From Tetragonia tetragonoides (Eukaryota; Streptophyta; Magnoliopsida; Caryophyllales; Aizoaceae): a stretch of 64,000 nt of DNA. The position numbers and the translations under genes were made by a program. Location of the stretch: positions 37,965,691 to 38,029,690 of the forward strand of contig CM076148.1 of assembly GCA_038025085.1 (NCBI GenBank). Direction: 5' to 3'. This document shows positions 47,019 to 61,398 of the stretch, in pieces (within the stretch, counting starts at the first letter, position 1; every line of letters starts with the position of its first letter). A model generated the notes under the pieces. The model was not told the origin of the DNA and did no database searches. It saw only the letters and a program-made list of their open reading frames with translations.

Positions 47019-49261
47019 GAGTCTCATTTATATGGTGCCACTATTGGCTATGGTGGAAGAACGGTAAGACGTGTGCCTTATTGAGATTCAGTTCAACTCA
47101 GTTCATATCTAAAAAAACGGAGCCTTGCTCTTTTTGTCAATTGAGGCATATATATAGTGAAGTCGACTTGAATAATTGGCTAGCACAAAACCTTAAGATC
47201 ATGAAATGGTCTTACAAAAGATCTTTTGCCGAACTAATTTACAGCCTTTTAAGATTTTTAGTCCATAATCATCTCTATATAGAATTAACATTAAAAGAAA
47301 TTTACTACTTCCTTATAAATATTTCTTTTTTATGGAAATAATCAGATTCATTCCCTTCTAGCTAGGTGAATTATTGAGTAGATGGATAAGATAAAAGCAA
47401 CGTAAAGCGTTACTCATATAGGCCAGGATATGCTTTAATTGGGCAACACAAATTTGGTTCACTACTTCACATAACATTTTAAATGCATGAACTAACTTAA
47501 AATGGAGAAATGTCCATTAACATTTTTCCGGGTACTAGTTCAAGTTTGTGATGCCTTTCAACAAAAGAAATCTCATTTATCACAATGTTTTTAATGAGAA
47601 GAGAAACAATTGTGTGAATGGAAGTCACATTTTCAGGGTAGATACGAAATTGGAGTTCCATGAAATAAATCACCTAATCTTTTATATTTATTTAAGCAAT
47701 AATTAATAGTCACAGAAGCTTGACGAAAAGATGATCACTTTTTAGTTAAAATAAGAGTCAGTACTCTTAATAAGTGAGACCTGCGGTTCTAAATAATAAC
47801 CTCATTTTTGATTGCTTTTTAGTTTCATATCTCTAAATCTACTAAAATTAATTGCCTGAGATTATTTTTTTTTTTTGGAGTTGGGTAAACAAACATAAAA
47901 GGAGGGTTTAAATTGCGTGAGTTTTTAATTTGAAGTGGCGGGTAATGAAGATTGAAGAGAGCATAAATCGGAGATTGCGGGCGGGAATGGGAGGTCATTG
48001 CGTTGAGGCACTACCCAACTGTATACCGACAGTTAAGGGCTCTTTGAACTAGATGACTTCTTATTATGGAGTTCTTTTGAACTATATATGAAGTTTTTTT
48101 TTTTTTCTTTGAGGATGAGAAGGTATTTCCATAATCGTTTGGGTCGTCATGGTTACGGCTTACTAACTTTTTTTGAGTATGGCTAATTAAGGCACTCGGG
48201 AATCGGGAGATGTTCGTTGCAATGAACCCTAGTACGTACTTTATTGTGGGTACGGTGTAGTTAAATTGGCTTCTTCTAGGTGTAGCTAAGAAATTGCCGA
48301 AAAACTTGGTAGACAGCTAATAGATCCAAAACATCGTAAAAGCTCAGTGTGCTCTCAATCTCAGTCATGAATAAAAGTGGTTTGAAATTTTTGATTGATT
48401 GATACCCACCAGAAGGATGCATAAAAGCCCAGGCATAAAAAGTCAAACAGCATAACTGCATAAGCATAAAAAGTCAAACAACAGCACACATTCTTCCAGT
48501 TGAGAAATGTAACGTAGTGATCATATGTTCACACAGAAATTGCAACTCTTCTAGCTGAAGCTGAATAAGTACTGCCGTTATTGCTTTATTCCTTTTGATT
48601 TTTATAGCCATATAAAATTAAGGGTTTAGAATCGTCTAGTACGTTTAGATTCTTTTGTGTGTTGATGTTGATTGAATGCTAGCTGGTGATCGAGTACTAA
48701 ATCTCTTTTGGTGTTTGCTGATGATGAGTATTGTTGTGTGTGCTTGGCTGCTTGTACGTGTTTGCTCTCATAATTTGATGATTTTTAGACTAGTGAGTGT
48801 TATTGTTTTTTTGTTGATTGATGATGAATACTAGCGAGTTCGGATAACAAGCAAAAATAACAAGTGTTAATGTGTTTTCACCAAAATACCACGTAACAAA
48901 AAGTTGTGTTATGAGAGTTACGATTTACGATATGTATATGCAAAGGAGATGAAACTTAGCAAATTATATATTTATAAGATAAATTAAAATATGACTGTCT
49001 TCATTTCATACTGAAAAACAGAATGAACGGAACTAAATACAATTGAACCCTGTTCATTTCATGCAAAGGAGATAAGCTTTTTTTTTTTTTTTTTTTTTGA
49101 TTAAATAAGGGCATTTCATTTAACTACGGAATAATAAGTCTTGGGTATAAAACCCCATTACAGTCTTGAGTAAGAAAGTTTTGACAGCTACTAGAAAGGT
49201 TCTCCTAGTAGTAGTACAAGAAGATGACTATTGTTTCTTACTTGCACATCCTAAATTGCAG
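47019..49261 (+). other. intron 1 remainder of beta-glucosidase pseudogene
   Basis: AT-rich intronic DNA. A T22-type run at about 49079-49099 followed by GATTAAATAAGGGC looks like the poly(A) end of an antisense retroelement. No gene seen. Confidence 0.5.
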
Positions 49262-50082
49262 TATGAGGGAGCCGTAAAAGAAGACGGCAGGGGAACCTGT
49301 GTCTGGGACACATTTGCACACTCTTTCGGTAATTTACAGTATCTGCCTTGCTTTCAATACTTTTACTCCTCAACAAACTACACTAACACGAGACCACCTC
49401 TATAAACAAGCATGATGTCATGCTTGTTTGAGGCGTCTGACGTTAAAGCCGCCTCATATGAGTTTTTGTGGGTTGCTAAACAACCATAATATATAAAGAA
49501 CTTGATTATTTGTTGCAGGACATGTCATAGATTTCAGTAATGCTGATGTTGCAGAAGATCATTATCACCGGTACCATGTATGAACTAACTGTCAACTGTC
49601 GAACGGGTTTATTTATTTATTTATTTTTATTTGTTTTTGTGATGGGTGATATATAAACTCTCAAGTTGTAAACAGGAAGACATAGGACTTATGAAGGACT
49701 TGGGCGTTGATGCATACAGGTTTTCCATCTCTTGGACCCGGATTTTCCCAAGTAATTATTACTTTGGTTAATTAAACACCATCATCTTTAAACTAGTGGC
49801 TTAATTCATAGTGCATATAATCATAATCTTTTGATTAACAGATGGGACAGGGCAAATAAATCAGGCTGAAGTTGATCACTACAACAATCTAATCAATGCC
49901 TTACTAGCTAATCGTGCGTATGACTTTATCCCTTTTTCCTTCTCTTTCAATTTGGTGCGGACTTTTGGATGTCAAATTTTGATTGGATCACCAATTTTGT
50001 TGCCGGATTTGGCGCTATGCGTGGTTGTTGGGTCCGGGACTATCTAATAATTTCTCCGTTGTCTACACTTTTGTGTATAGCA

Positions 50083-50537
50083 TGTTGGAATAAATCCAAT
50101 TAAAACTATAACCTCCATATCGAATTACTTAGACTAGAACATAAGCGGAAGCCTACCTGAATCCATAAGTGCAAGCCTTTGATCTGGGTTGAAGATCGCC
50201 TAGGGTTAGAGCGTCTTCCAGTTGATGCACACACTAGGGTTTCTCTCTCTAACGATGGAATGTCAGACAGATGTAACATGTGTTCAACTGGGGACCATAA
50301 CCCTTATATACATAGAGTTTCTTATCCCTAATTACCCCATTATCAATTAGGGTTAAGTCTGTGGGTCTCTACACAATTGGGCCCTATACCTTATAAGACG
50401 ATATAATAGCCCACCTAATATTAATATCCATAGGACCACTAATATTGGGCCAAACCGTAAGATAGCATATAACATACAATTAATCCGTATAACATAATAG
50501 TCCATATACATGTAGTATAAAGTCCATAAATCTAACA
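50083..50537 (-). repeat. Copia LTR (3' LTR)
   Basis: A 455-bp LTR. Compared by eye with the other LTR there are about 16 substitutions and one block of about 14-17 bp present here only (near 50458-50475). Confidence 0.95.
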
Positions 50538-51026
50538 ATCTCCCACTTGGACGACATACTCATGTATATGTATAAACCTTAGTATTGTATGTTACTTTAT
50601 AACCTTAAGAGCTCAGAATTGCTATCAACCTGAAATCGTCATTAACCAATCCGGTCCATCAATCATACCAACATAGGACCAAAGAGGTCTTTGTTACATT
50701 GACATAACTAGACCCAACAATGATCACGTATATCAATATAATCAACGACATGGATCAAATATAGGTGTGTAGCATGGAAATAACACAAAGTGTGGTCTGA
50801 AATAGAATGTCTATTTCCAACTGGTCCACCTTAAACTTTAGTGAGATCAACCTCAAAACCGTAAGAGTACATAAAAACTTTAAAACTGAATATCTGCAGA
50901 TAAACCTTAAAGACTGAATTACCAAATGTCTTGGACAACATAGAAACACTATAACACAAACTCCCACTAAAACTCATAATCCTTAACTGATTTGACACCC
51001 ATACGAGCAACATGCTCATGAAACAC

Positions 51027-54000
51027 TTAGGGTAGCAATCCCTTAGTGAGCGGATCCGCAATCATGGAGTTTGTACTGATGTGCTCTATGTAAAGTTGTC
51101 CATTCTGTACTCTTTCCTTCACAACTCGAAATTTGACGTCTATATGTTTCGCCTTTGTCAAACTGCTGTTATTTTTAACATAAAGGACCGCTGACCTATT
51201 GTCACACATTAGCTTGAGTGGTCTTTCAATACCATCAACTATTCGCAGTCCAGCAACGAAATTTCGCAGCCATAATCCTTGATTGGATGCATCATAACAT
51301 GCTATAAACTCTGCTTCCATGGTGGAAGTAGCCGTAAGAGTTTGCTTAATGCTTCTCCAAGAGATAGCTCCTCCAGCAAGCATGTAGATATAGCCTCAAG
51401 TGGATTTCAGGCTATCTTGACACCCAGCAAAATCGGAGTCGGTGTACCCAATGATCTCAAGCTGATCCGACCTCCGATATGTGAGCATGTAGTCTTTTGT
51501 TCTCTGCAAGTACCGCATGACCCTTTTGGCTGCTTTCCAATGGTCCATTCCCGGATTGCTGAGATATCTGCCTAGCATCCCAACGATGTATGCGAGATCA
51601 GGTCGTGTGCAAACCTGAGCATACATCAGACTTTCTATAGCCGAAGCATATGGTGTTTTCTCCATTTTCTTAGTTTCTAAACCATTCTTTGGGCACTGTT
51701 TGAGACTAAATTTGTCTCCCTTAGCAACAGGGGTGTCACTTGGTTTACAGTCCTGCATGCCAAATCTCTTAAGAACCTTATCGATATAGCCCTTTTATGA
51801 CAGTCCGAGAACACCTTTGGAGCGATCTCGATGAATCTGGATTCCTAATACAAAAGAGGCGTCACCAATATCTTTCATTTCAAATTTCTTTGAAAGAAAT
51901 CTCTTAGTTTCGTGCAATAAGCCTATATCGTTGCTGGCAAGCAGTATGTCATCGACATATAAAACCAGAAAAACATGCTTACTCCCACTGAACTTGTGGT
52001 ATATACAGTCATCAGCAACGTTTGGTTCAAAACCAAATGATGTAACAACTTCATGAAACTTGTGATACCACTGACGGGAAGCTTGCTTGAGCCCATAGAT
52101 GGATTTCTTTAATTTGCAAACCATTTTCTTTGGATCTCCGGAAACAAAGTTTTCTGGTTGCACCATATAAATTGTTTGTTCAACGTCACCATTGAGAAAC
52201 GCTGTTTTATCATCCATCTGATGAAGTTCAAGATCAAATTGTGCCACTAGTGCCATTATTGTCCTAAAAGAGTCTTTCGATGAAACCGGAGAGAAAGTCT
52301 CTTTATAATCAATGCCTTCCTTTTGAGTATAGCCCTTAGCGACAAGACGAGCTTTAAACCTAATGACATTGCCCTCTGAATCCCGCTTGGTTTTAAATAT
52401 CCATTTGCAACCAATGGGCTTAACACCTGCAGGCAATGAGACAAGCTCCCAAACGTCATTGTCATTCATGGACTTAATCTCATCATTCATGGCATCAATC
52501 CACTTTTGAGAATTAGAACTTTCCATGACTTGACGAAAGTTGATTGGATCATCTTCCACAACTCCAAGGTCTGAATCTTGTTCCTGGAGAAAGACAAAAG
52601 TATCTTCCACCATTTCCAAGTTTACCTCATGTTCTTGAAGATATACAATGTAATCATCCGAAATTGCATTTCTCTTTTCTCTAGTGGATCTCCTTAATGG
52701 CACTTCATGTTCTTGAGGTTGTTGAGTTTGATCTACATTAACAATGTCAGGAACTTGATTGGGGAAATTATCAAGATTATCTTGCACCGGAGTTGTTTCG
52801 TGATCCGTGTTAGGAATGGGAACAACTTGATCATGATCAACGCCAACTGAAGGAAGAGACACGTGTTCTTCCTCAAAGACAAAATCTCTAACTTTAACTC
52901 CCCACCCCCCAAACTCGACATCCTCAAAAAACTGGGCATTACCCGTCTCAAAAATAGTTCTTAATGTGGGATCATAGAACTTATACCCCCTAGACCTTTC
53001 AGAATACCCAACAAAATAGCTACTAACTGTCTTAGAGTCCAGTTTCTTTTCATTTGGCCTATATGGCCTTGCCTCAGCTGGACAACCCCAAATATGCAAG
53101 TGCTTTATACTGGGTTTTTTCCCAGTCCATAGTTCATATGGGGTTTTAATTGTAGCTTTAGTTGGAACTCTGTTAAGAATATATGCTGCAGTTTTCAATG
53201 CCTCTCCCCAGAGTGAGTCTGGTAAGGTAGTATGACAAATCATACTTCTCATCATGTCCTTTAATGTCCGATTTCGTCTCTCAGCTACACCATTCATGGT
53301 AGGACTACCTGGCATGGTGTATTGAGGAACGATCCCACACTCATCTAGGAATTTAGCAAATGGCCCTGGATGTTGTTCACCTGAACCATCATATCTGCCA
53401 TAGTATTCACCACCACGATCAGATCTAACGGTTTTAATCCTTTTGCCTAATGGATTTTCAACTTCGGCCTTAAATGATTTGAACACGTCTATTGATTGGG
53501 ACTTCTCATGAATTAGATATAGATACCCATAACGAGAGTAATCGTCGATGAATGTGATAAAGTATTGTTGACCATTTCTACAAGGTATAGGGAATGGCCC
53601 ACAAATATCCGTATCTATCAATTCTAAGACATCCGTAGCTCTCTCGGCACCTAATCTAGTTTTGTTTGTTTGTTTTCCCTTAATACACTCAATGCAAATA
53701 TCTGAATTTGAGGAATCAAGAATTCCATCTAACACAAGTTTTTGAATTCTTTGTTTGGATATGTGACCCAAACGCTTATGCCAGAGTGATAAAGAATTCT
53801 CATTGGTCAATTTTCTTTTGGTACCACGTGAACTTACATGCAAGGTTTCATTATGTGAGGCAATTGTATCAAGCAAATATAGGCTATCATATCCTGATAA
53901 AAGACCGGAACCAATAAATTTTAAACCTTGAAAGAGATTAATTTTACTGTTTCCAAATGAGCAATAATAACCAGATTTGTCCAAAGTTGGAACAAAAATT

Positions 54001-54320
54001 AAATTCCGTCTGAATGACGGTACAACAAAAGTCTCTTTCAAATCCAAATAAAATCCAGTCTTTAACAATAGCCTAAAAGTTCCAATAGCCTCAACTTCAA
54101 GATGCGTGTCGTCACCCATATAGATGTATCTTTCACCATCAATCGGTTTTCGACAGCTCTGGCAACCATGCATAGACACACTAATGTGAGTAGTAGCACC
54201 AGAATCTACCCACCAAGTGTCTTTGGGTACCGAAGTCAAATTAACCTCAGAACAAACAAGAGCAAGAGATATACCCCTTTCCCCACGCCAAGCGTGGTAT
54301 TTGGTACACTCTCTTTTCAT
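51027..54320 (-). pseudogene. pol: Copia pol polyprotein with two stops
   Basis: A single reading frame from 54320 to 51027 broken only by TAA at 51795-51797 and TGA at 51396-51398. Domains in order: decayed zinc knuckle (Cys spacing kept, His lost), protease [15 protein letters not shown]-preintegrase [10 protein letters not shown], integrase core with DICGPF, SDRGGEY and [10 protein letters not shown] (D-D-E), reverse transcriptase [17 protein letters not shown] and YVDD, and RNase H TSTMEAEFIA with HIDVKF and ADPLTKGL. The two stops sit between RT and RNase H and inside RNase H, so a complete polyprotein cannot be made. Confidence 0.95.
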
Positions 54321-55999
54321 GAAATTAGTCCCCTCACAAAAGAAGCAACCCGATTCCTTAGTTCAACTTTATTTTCCTTATGTTGCTTCTTTTGAGGCAT
54401 TGACACCGCAACTTCCTTAATTTTCCTTTTCCTGCTGTCCTTAGAGGTTGATGCCAAATGAGCATCCCTTATGTTCCCTTTGCCTTTATACCTTATGGAA
54501 ACAATATTTCTCAATAGAGTATTAGTTTCCTCCTTTTCGTTTTTGCAAAACGTTTCTCAAGTTCGGCAAGGAACGATTTAACGTTATCCTCTTCAGACAT
54601 AGTTCTCCTAATTGATTCTGGAATTGCACGTTTCATGATCATAAGACTCATGCGATCTGAGCGTTCTCACTTCTCCATCTCCCTCTTTTGGTCAGAGGTA
54701 GATGTATCCTTAAGCGGGTTTCTCAATCTGAAGTGCAAGGTCTAGATCCATGCAAGCGAGAACTATCATAACGTTCTCTTTCCATTCCTTAAAGTTTGTG
54801 CCGTTAAGCACCGGGATACAGTTAATGTTTGCAGATATCATATCAGCAGAAGTATTGACTAAAAGAGAACAAAAGATAACATAAACAAGCTCACAATTAC
54901 TTTACCTTAACTTTAATTTACAGATTCAAATGAAATGGCAAATCCCATCACAAGATACCTAGCACAACATTGATTTTAGTCTTTGGACAGAAAATCAACT
55001 TGTAAGTGGTACTCTTGGTGCAGTAATCAAATACTGACAATAAAATCCTGTCAAATATTAAGCCTTTCTTTGGATCGACTCAACATTCACATGGAAAACC
55101 TAATAATTGTCACATATTTATCATCACAAGCATGCTTGAATTCCGGCCAAATAACAACCTTCCTTTGGGCCGGGTGTTAAACGCATGAAATTTGCGCATA
55201 CACAATCATCCAATATTTAAAATTAATCAATCTACACAAAAAAGGTTACTTTGGTAACATATTGTTTCAAGGAACTAATCTAAAATATTGGACATAATAA
55301 TAATTATAACCTTATTGCCGAGTGTTGAATCTGAACCGAAATACATGAATGCCATGCAAAATCTTAATAAAATACAATTTGTAAATGCAAAATCATGGCA
55401 TATACATATATGTAAATCCAAAATAAACCACCGGTATAATTAATCTTTACCAAAATTCTAACGTGTACTGCAAAAGGCCATTCAACAATGACAGTAGGCA
55501 ATTAAACTTTAATTACAATGGAGCAATTAAAGAATACTTAACTGGAAAACCCGAAACATGCTATAAAGAAATTAAAGCAAGAATTGACTTAAGAAGCAAA
55601 CTAATAAAACCTTAACCTGGATGCACTACACAGAAGGTTTGCCCATAGTCTAACAATACGAATAGAAAAAATGTAAGTCTTGAAGATGGACAATAAACGG
55701 CAATAATTGTGATGCTTGCTACAGAATTAATCAATCATGGCATAATTTACAAGATGACAAAGAAAACATGCTACAGATTTGATTTGCCAAGAATTGATCA
55801 TAAAGATAGCGGCTAAACATATATTTTGCGATCGCACAGTACCGGTAAAAAGTAATTCAGACCGCTGGAATCGCATACCATCTTTATCACTCTAAACATG
55901 ATTATCGTAAGCACGATAAGAACACAAGATACAATTTAACCCGATGAGAATAAACTGAATTTCCAAATAACCCAATATGAAGGAGGCTCTCATACCAAT

Positions 56000-56440
56000 T
56001 GTTGGAATAAATCCAATTAAAACTATAATCTCCATATCGAATTACTTAGACTAGAACATAAGCGGAAGCGTACCTGAATCCATAAGTACAAGCCTTTGAT
56101 CCGGGTTCAAGATCGCCTAGGGTTAGAGCGTCTTCCAGTTGATGCACACACTAGGGTTTCTCTCTCTAACGATGGGATGTTAGACAGATGTAACGTGTGT
56201 TCAACTGGGGACCATAACCTTTATATACATAGAGTTTCTTATCCCTAATTAGCCCATCATCAATTAGGGTTAATCATGTGGGTCTCTACGCAATTGGGCC
56301 CTATACCTTATAAGACGATATAATAGCCCACCTAATATTAATATCCATAGGACCACTAATATTGGGCCAAACCAATATACAATTAATCCGTATAATATAA
56401 TAGTCCATATACATGTAGTATAAAGTCCATAAATCTAACA
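56000..56440 (-). repeat. Copia LTR (5' LTR)
   Basis: A 441-bp LTR, the 5' copy in the element's own direction. TATATACATAGAG-type sequence lies inside. About 96% identical to the left LTR by hand count. Confidence 0.95.
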
Positions 56441-56594
56441 TATTATGCCATTTAAGCACCACATCATACTACAATACTTCTGTAATTAACAAGATCTTGT
56501 AGGTTACATAGGCAGCAAGCCAACAACATATAGAATTGGCAAACACTGTTCACTTACACCAAAAGAATTTTCAAGTAAGATGCTGTTTTTCTAA

Positions 56595-56735
<141 letters not shown>

Positions 56736-58367
56736 TAATTAGGCACTCTCTCAGAAATTAATTGCGCTTCATCTATTCAGAAATGACTTCGGAGTCTACG
56801 CAGAAACTCTATCAGAAGTTTGGAGACAGGGTGAAGCATTGGATAACGCTGAACGAGCCACGTACAGTGGCAGCTCAAGGCTATGATTTAGGCTTATTTG
56901 CACCAGGGCGGTGCTCCATCTTCCTGCACCTGTTCTGCAGGGCAGGAAACTCTGCCACTGAGCCTTATATTGTTGCTCACCACTTGATTCTAGCTCATGC
57001 TACTGCTGTTGACATTTACAGGAAAAAATACCAGGTAAAAATAACTGTTTTTAACTGAGATTTTACTGCAAGTGTAAATGCAGTTCTGAGGTAACAAGTA
57101 AGTTGTTTAGTGACATCCACACCTGTTTCTGTACTTTTGGTTGTAATGGCAGAAGAAACAAAAAGGATCAGTTGGGGCATCGTTCGATGTGATATAGTTC
57201 GAGCCAGAAACAAACACAACAGAAGATATTGAAGCAACACAAAGAGCCCAGGATTTTCAGCTTGGCTGGTAATGGTTAAAACACTATGTTAACATCATTG
57301 CTACTCGTTTGTTAGTTTTTTTTTTTTTTTTTCAGAAAGACAGGATAACTAACAACTGCAACAAACTGTTTTCAGGTTTCTGGATCCACTGATGTTTGGA
57401 GATTATCCGAAGTCAATGAGGGAGCGAGTAGGAGACCGCTTACCAAAGTTCTCAGCAGCTGAAACAGCACTTATCAAAGGGTCTTTAGACTTTGTGGGTA
57501 TCAATCATTATACAACATATTATGCAAGGGACAACAAGACTAATGTGGTTGGTTTTTTGTTTAATGATGCTCTTGGAGACTCTGGCGCCATCACCCTCCG
57601 TAAGTGTTCTCTTTTTGCTGTCTAAAAATTCCATTTAACTGTTTAAATCTGTAGTTAATCTCAAGCTTCTGGTTTTGTGTATCTTCAGCATTTGGTCATG
57701 ATGGGAAACCTATTGGAGAGAAGGTAGATAGTAATGCATCATTCATGATTCTGATTATTTAAGCTTTATATGAATATATATGATCCCTGATTACTGAGAT
57801 TTGGATGCCTTAGTATATGCAGGCCAATGCCATATGGTTGTTCATAGTACCGCGATGGATGAGAGAATTGATGAACTATATCAAAGACAAATATGGAAAT
57901 CCTACAGTTCTCATAACTGAAAATGGTATTGAAACCCATCATGTTATCTTCTTGATGCAACATTTGTTATTACTATCACTAGTTCACTGCTTTAGCCGAA
58001 ATGGTTCTATTGAATCTAAGTCTTTCGGAACTCTTAGTACTTAAAAATTCCTGAATAAGGAAACGTAAACATCAATATGAGACAGCGTGAAAAAGAAACT
58101 CTAAACATCTTCATGGGACGGAGGGAGTATTTGTTTGTTCTAAATTTTCGCACTTGTTGCAGGAATGGATGATCCAAATGACATCTTCAAGTCTGTCAAA
58201 GACGCTCTCAAGGACGATAAAAGAATCCGATACTTCAATGGTTATCTTGAAAACTTAGCAGCAGCTATCAAGTATGTATCTTCCCTTACAAAACAAAAAG
58301 AAAAAAAGCAACAGCAAAGTTTTAGCAGAATAACAGATTGTGACCATTTATCCACTGTTGTTACTAA

Positions 58368-58577
<210 letters not shown>

Positions 58578-58580
58578 TGA

Positions 58581-59933
58581 GTGTTGATCAAAGGAAAGGA
58601 AAACAACAAACCGAAAACACTGTAAAAAAAAGGATTACGCTCCCTCTGGACCAAATCGAATACATGTATACGTGTGTAATTTGACTTTAATAAATTAAGG
58701 GAATGTATAGGTTCATTTGGAATTCTGTCAATGTACAATAATTTGTTGGTATCTGTACATGTATTGAAACCTCAATCTTTATAGAACTGGATATTTAACA
58801 CAAATTATATACATTGAACCCCACACATATCACATTTTTGTGTTTATTTTGCTGATATTTATTCAATTACAAAATGGTTAATTAAATTACATTTGACGCG
58901 TAATCTTATAAAATTCAATGAATTATCTTTGAAGCTACGTACACATGCAATACTAAGTTGTCACTTGGCTGTAATGGTTTCAAATAATTGAATGTTAATT
59001 GAGCTGTATGGATCCATCATTTAAGCTATTACCAAATTTAAGCTATTTGTACTGCTAAATTTATTCTTGTGAATTACCTAGCTTCACCAACTTGTTTCAA
59101 ATCATTAAGAATTATGTTACATGTTTCACTTTGTGTGTGTCTTGAAATGTACTGTATGACAAAATTACATACAATCAAATTATAGTTGAGATAGAAATTA
59201 ATACGCAAATGAAAAAGAGAATCCAAATTGGTTTCAAACATAAAATTCGAATACTGTATCGTCCCTGAAATTTAGGGCTATAGATATATGGCTTCTAAAG
59301 TCGTAATTATAACTCTGTTTGAATGCAAATTTTCCTATTATAACAATTTGCTACCAAATGGAAACGCCTTAGAATGGAATAATGAATCATCTAATCCCTT
59401 TCTATGTTACATCAACACACATGGCCCAATACATATATGAAACATAGAACGAATTAAACAAAAAATTCTTAATAAATGCGTCTTGGTTTTGTATTGTGGA
59501 AGTTAATTAAAATAGAGATGATCACCCCATAAACAATTATTATATTACTTGCAGTCATATATAGCCAGGTCATTATCAAGAATGTCTTAACCTAAGGGGT
59601 TGTCTACATTAGGGCTTAGGCCCTCCTCTTTGTTGTCTCCTTATGTATTTTGTTCCGTGTCGTTTCGTTTCACTCCGCGTTGTAACTCATTCTATATTTC
59701 ATTTTGTCTCATATTTTATTATATTATGCAACCTATTTCGTTAAGCGTCATTCCATTCCGCTCTGTTTTCTGTCATTCCGTTTAAAGGTATTCATAGATA
59801 TCCGAACCCGTATCCGAAATTTCGGATTCGGATAGTCGGATATCCGCTATCCAAAATATATTTATATATATATATTTTTTATCCTATTTTGTGCCTAATA
59901 TTTTGAAAATATGAGCAAAATATTTCGGTTATA
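58581..59933. other. intergenic between tandem beta-glucosidases
   Basis: 3' flank of the pseudogene, then AT-rich DNA. At about 59600-59790 there is a TTCCGTNTCGTTTCG-rich stretch related to the Tourist-like family at 7785, and from 59790 repeats of ATCCGAAATTTCGGAT. No gene. Confidence 0.5.
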
Positions 59934-60188
59934 CTCCCTCCGTTCCAAATTGAGCTTCTTGTTTCTTTTTACGCGGTCTACGAGACAACACTTTGATCAT
60001 TAATAACTATAATTATATTAATATTAAAATTATAAAAAGTTGATTTTGTAAAAATACAATTAAAAATGAATCTAAGAATACTATTTTGATACTGTAAATC
60101 TTTGTATTTCTTTCACAAATCAAAAGTCAAATTTTGTAAAGTTTGACTCAAAAAGTCCAACAAGAAGCTCAATTTGGAACGGAGGGAG
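59934..60188. mobile_element. Stowaway MITE
   Basis: Starts CTCCCTCCGTTCCAAATTG and ends with the exact reverse complement of it (AATTTGGAACGGAGGGAG). The left TSD is TA and the right is AA. It is inserted into the ATCCGAA-rich repeat, which resumes at about 60210. Confidence 0.9.
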
Positions 60189-60189
60189 A

Positions 60190-61245
60190 ATTTGATAATT
60201 TAGGAATTTTCGAATATCCAAATTTTTTTAAAAAATATCCGAACGTATCCGAAAGTTTAGATATCCGTTTTTCGGGTATTCGAAAGTTCGGAAATCCATT
60301 TTTTAGGTATCCGAAATTTCGGATATCCACTTTTTCGAATGGTATTATTTCGGATTGGATGATCGGACTCTGATATTTTTAAACAAGCCTAATTCCGTTT
60401 TGTTTCGCACCATTTCGTATCTGAACCAAAAAAAAAAATTAAAAAAATAGCCAGGCCATTATAACTACTAGGGCCAACTAGGGGTGAAAGTTTGGACTTT
60501 GGATTGGATTATGGCCTAGTCCAAATCCAATCCAAAAAAATTTTGGATTTTGATTTTTGAGTCCGAATCCAATCCCAATTATTTTCCGGAATCCAAGATG
60601 ATCCGAATAGTCCAATTTTTTCTTGACTCTATAACTTTTCTAAAACAATGTCCATTACTTAAAAAAAAGTTCATCGATAAGATAATAATACAAATGTCAA
60701 AACCAACTACAAGTCTACAACAATCAGTAAAAAAATGCAAATTATGTAGTTTCAAAGGTGTTTGGTAATCTCCGCTTACTATACATGGAGAAAACAGATG
60801 TGTAAAGAGATAGCAAGTGGATGAGTGACTGCTAAGGCGTGACTTGAGTGAGTTGTCTGAAAGGGTTTTTCTCTCTTAATTTATGTATGCATTTTATTAT
60901 TGCCTTCAATCCCTTAGGTCTTAATTTGTAGTTTATATTTTTTTAATATCATTTTTGGTTTATATGTATTTTCATTTATTAATTTATATCTATTTGGATT
61001 GGATTGGATTGGATTGGATTATTGGACTCCGAAAGGATGAGTTCGAATCCATAAAATATTTTTTGAGTCCGAATCCAATCCGAATTTCAAAAAGTCCAAT
61101 CCAAATTACCTAATTTGAATTGGATTGTATTGAATTGGATTTTTGAATTTAATCCGAATAAGTTTCACCGCTACCGCCAACCCCAAAAGAAATGAAAGCC
61201 AAGTATTGGTGGGAAACAAGGATAAATATGCATACATAGGTCCCT
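60190..61245. other. repeat-derived intergenic DNA
   Basis: Short repeats of ATATCCGAAATTTCGG (60200-60370). Then from about 60500 and around 61000-61160 there are mirrored blocks of TCCAATCCAA/TTGGATTGGA motifs, suggesting a large foldback element of about 660 bp. No gene. Confidence 0.45.
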
Positions 61246-61252
61246 TATATAA
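61246..61252 (+). promoter_or_regulatory. TATA box of second beta-glucosidase
   Basis: CCCTTATATAATGACC; TATATAA lies 147 bp upstream of ATG 61399, leaving a leader of about 115 bp. Confidence 0.6.
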
Positions 61253-61398
61253 TGACCCACCCTCAATTAAATTGTTTCATCCAAAATCATCCCTCAAAAC
61301 TCCTTGAACAACACTTATCACTAATATCACCAACATTTCCATTGACAAGCTCTTCTTCAACTATCGTCTCCCACGATCGATTACTCGATCGATAAAAC

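Larger units (their letters stand above)
50083..56440 (-). mobile_element. Ty1/Copia LTR retrotransposon in intron 5
   Basis: A 6.36-kb element transcribed on the minus strand, opposite to its host gene. Both LTRs start TGTTGGA and end TCTAACA. The primer-binding site next to the 5' LTR (plus-strand 55986-55999) reads TGGTATGAGAGC, one base from the usual initiator-Met tRNA complement. A purine tract AAGTGGGAGAT abuts the 3' LTR at 50538. The order PR-INT-RT-RNaseH identifies Copia. gag (about 54320-55900) is heavily decayed. Flanking pentamers TAGCA and TATTA do not match well, so the target duplication has mutated or ends were exchanged. Confidence 0.95.

Noticed and set aside
52733..52951. 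Minus-strand open frame in the Copia region
   Set aside because: Shadow frame of the pol reading frame at 51795-54320.
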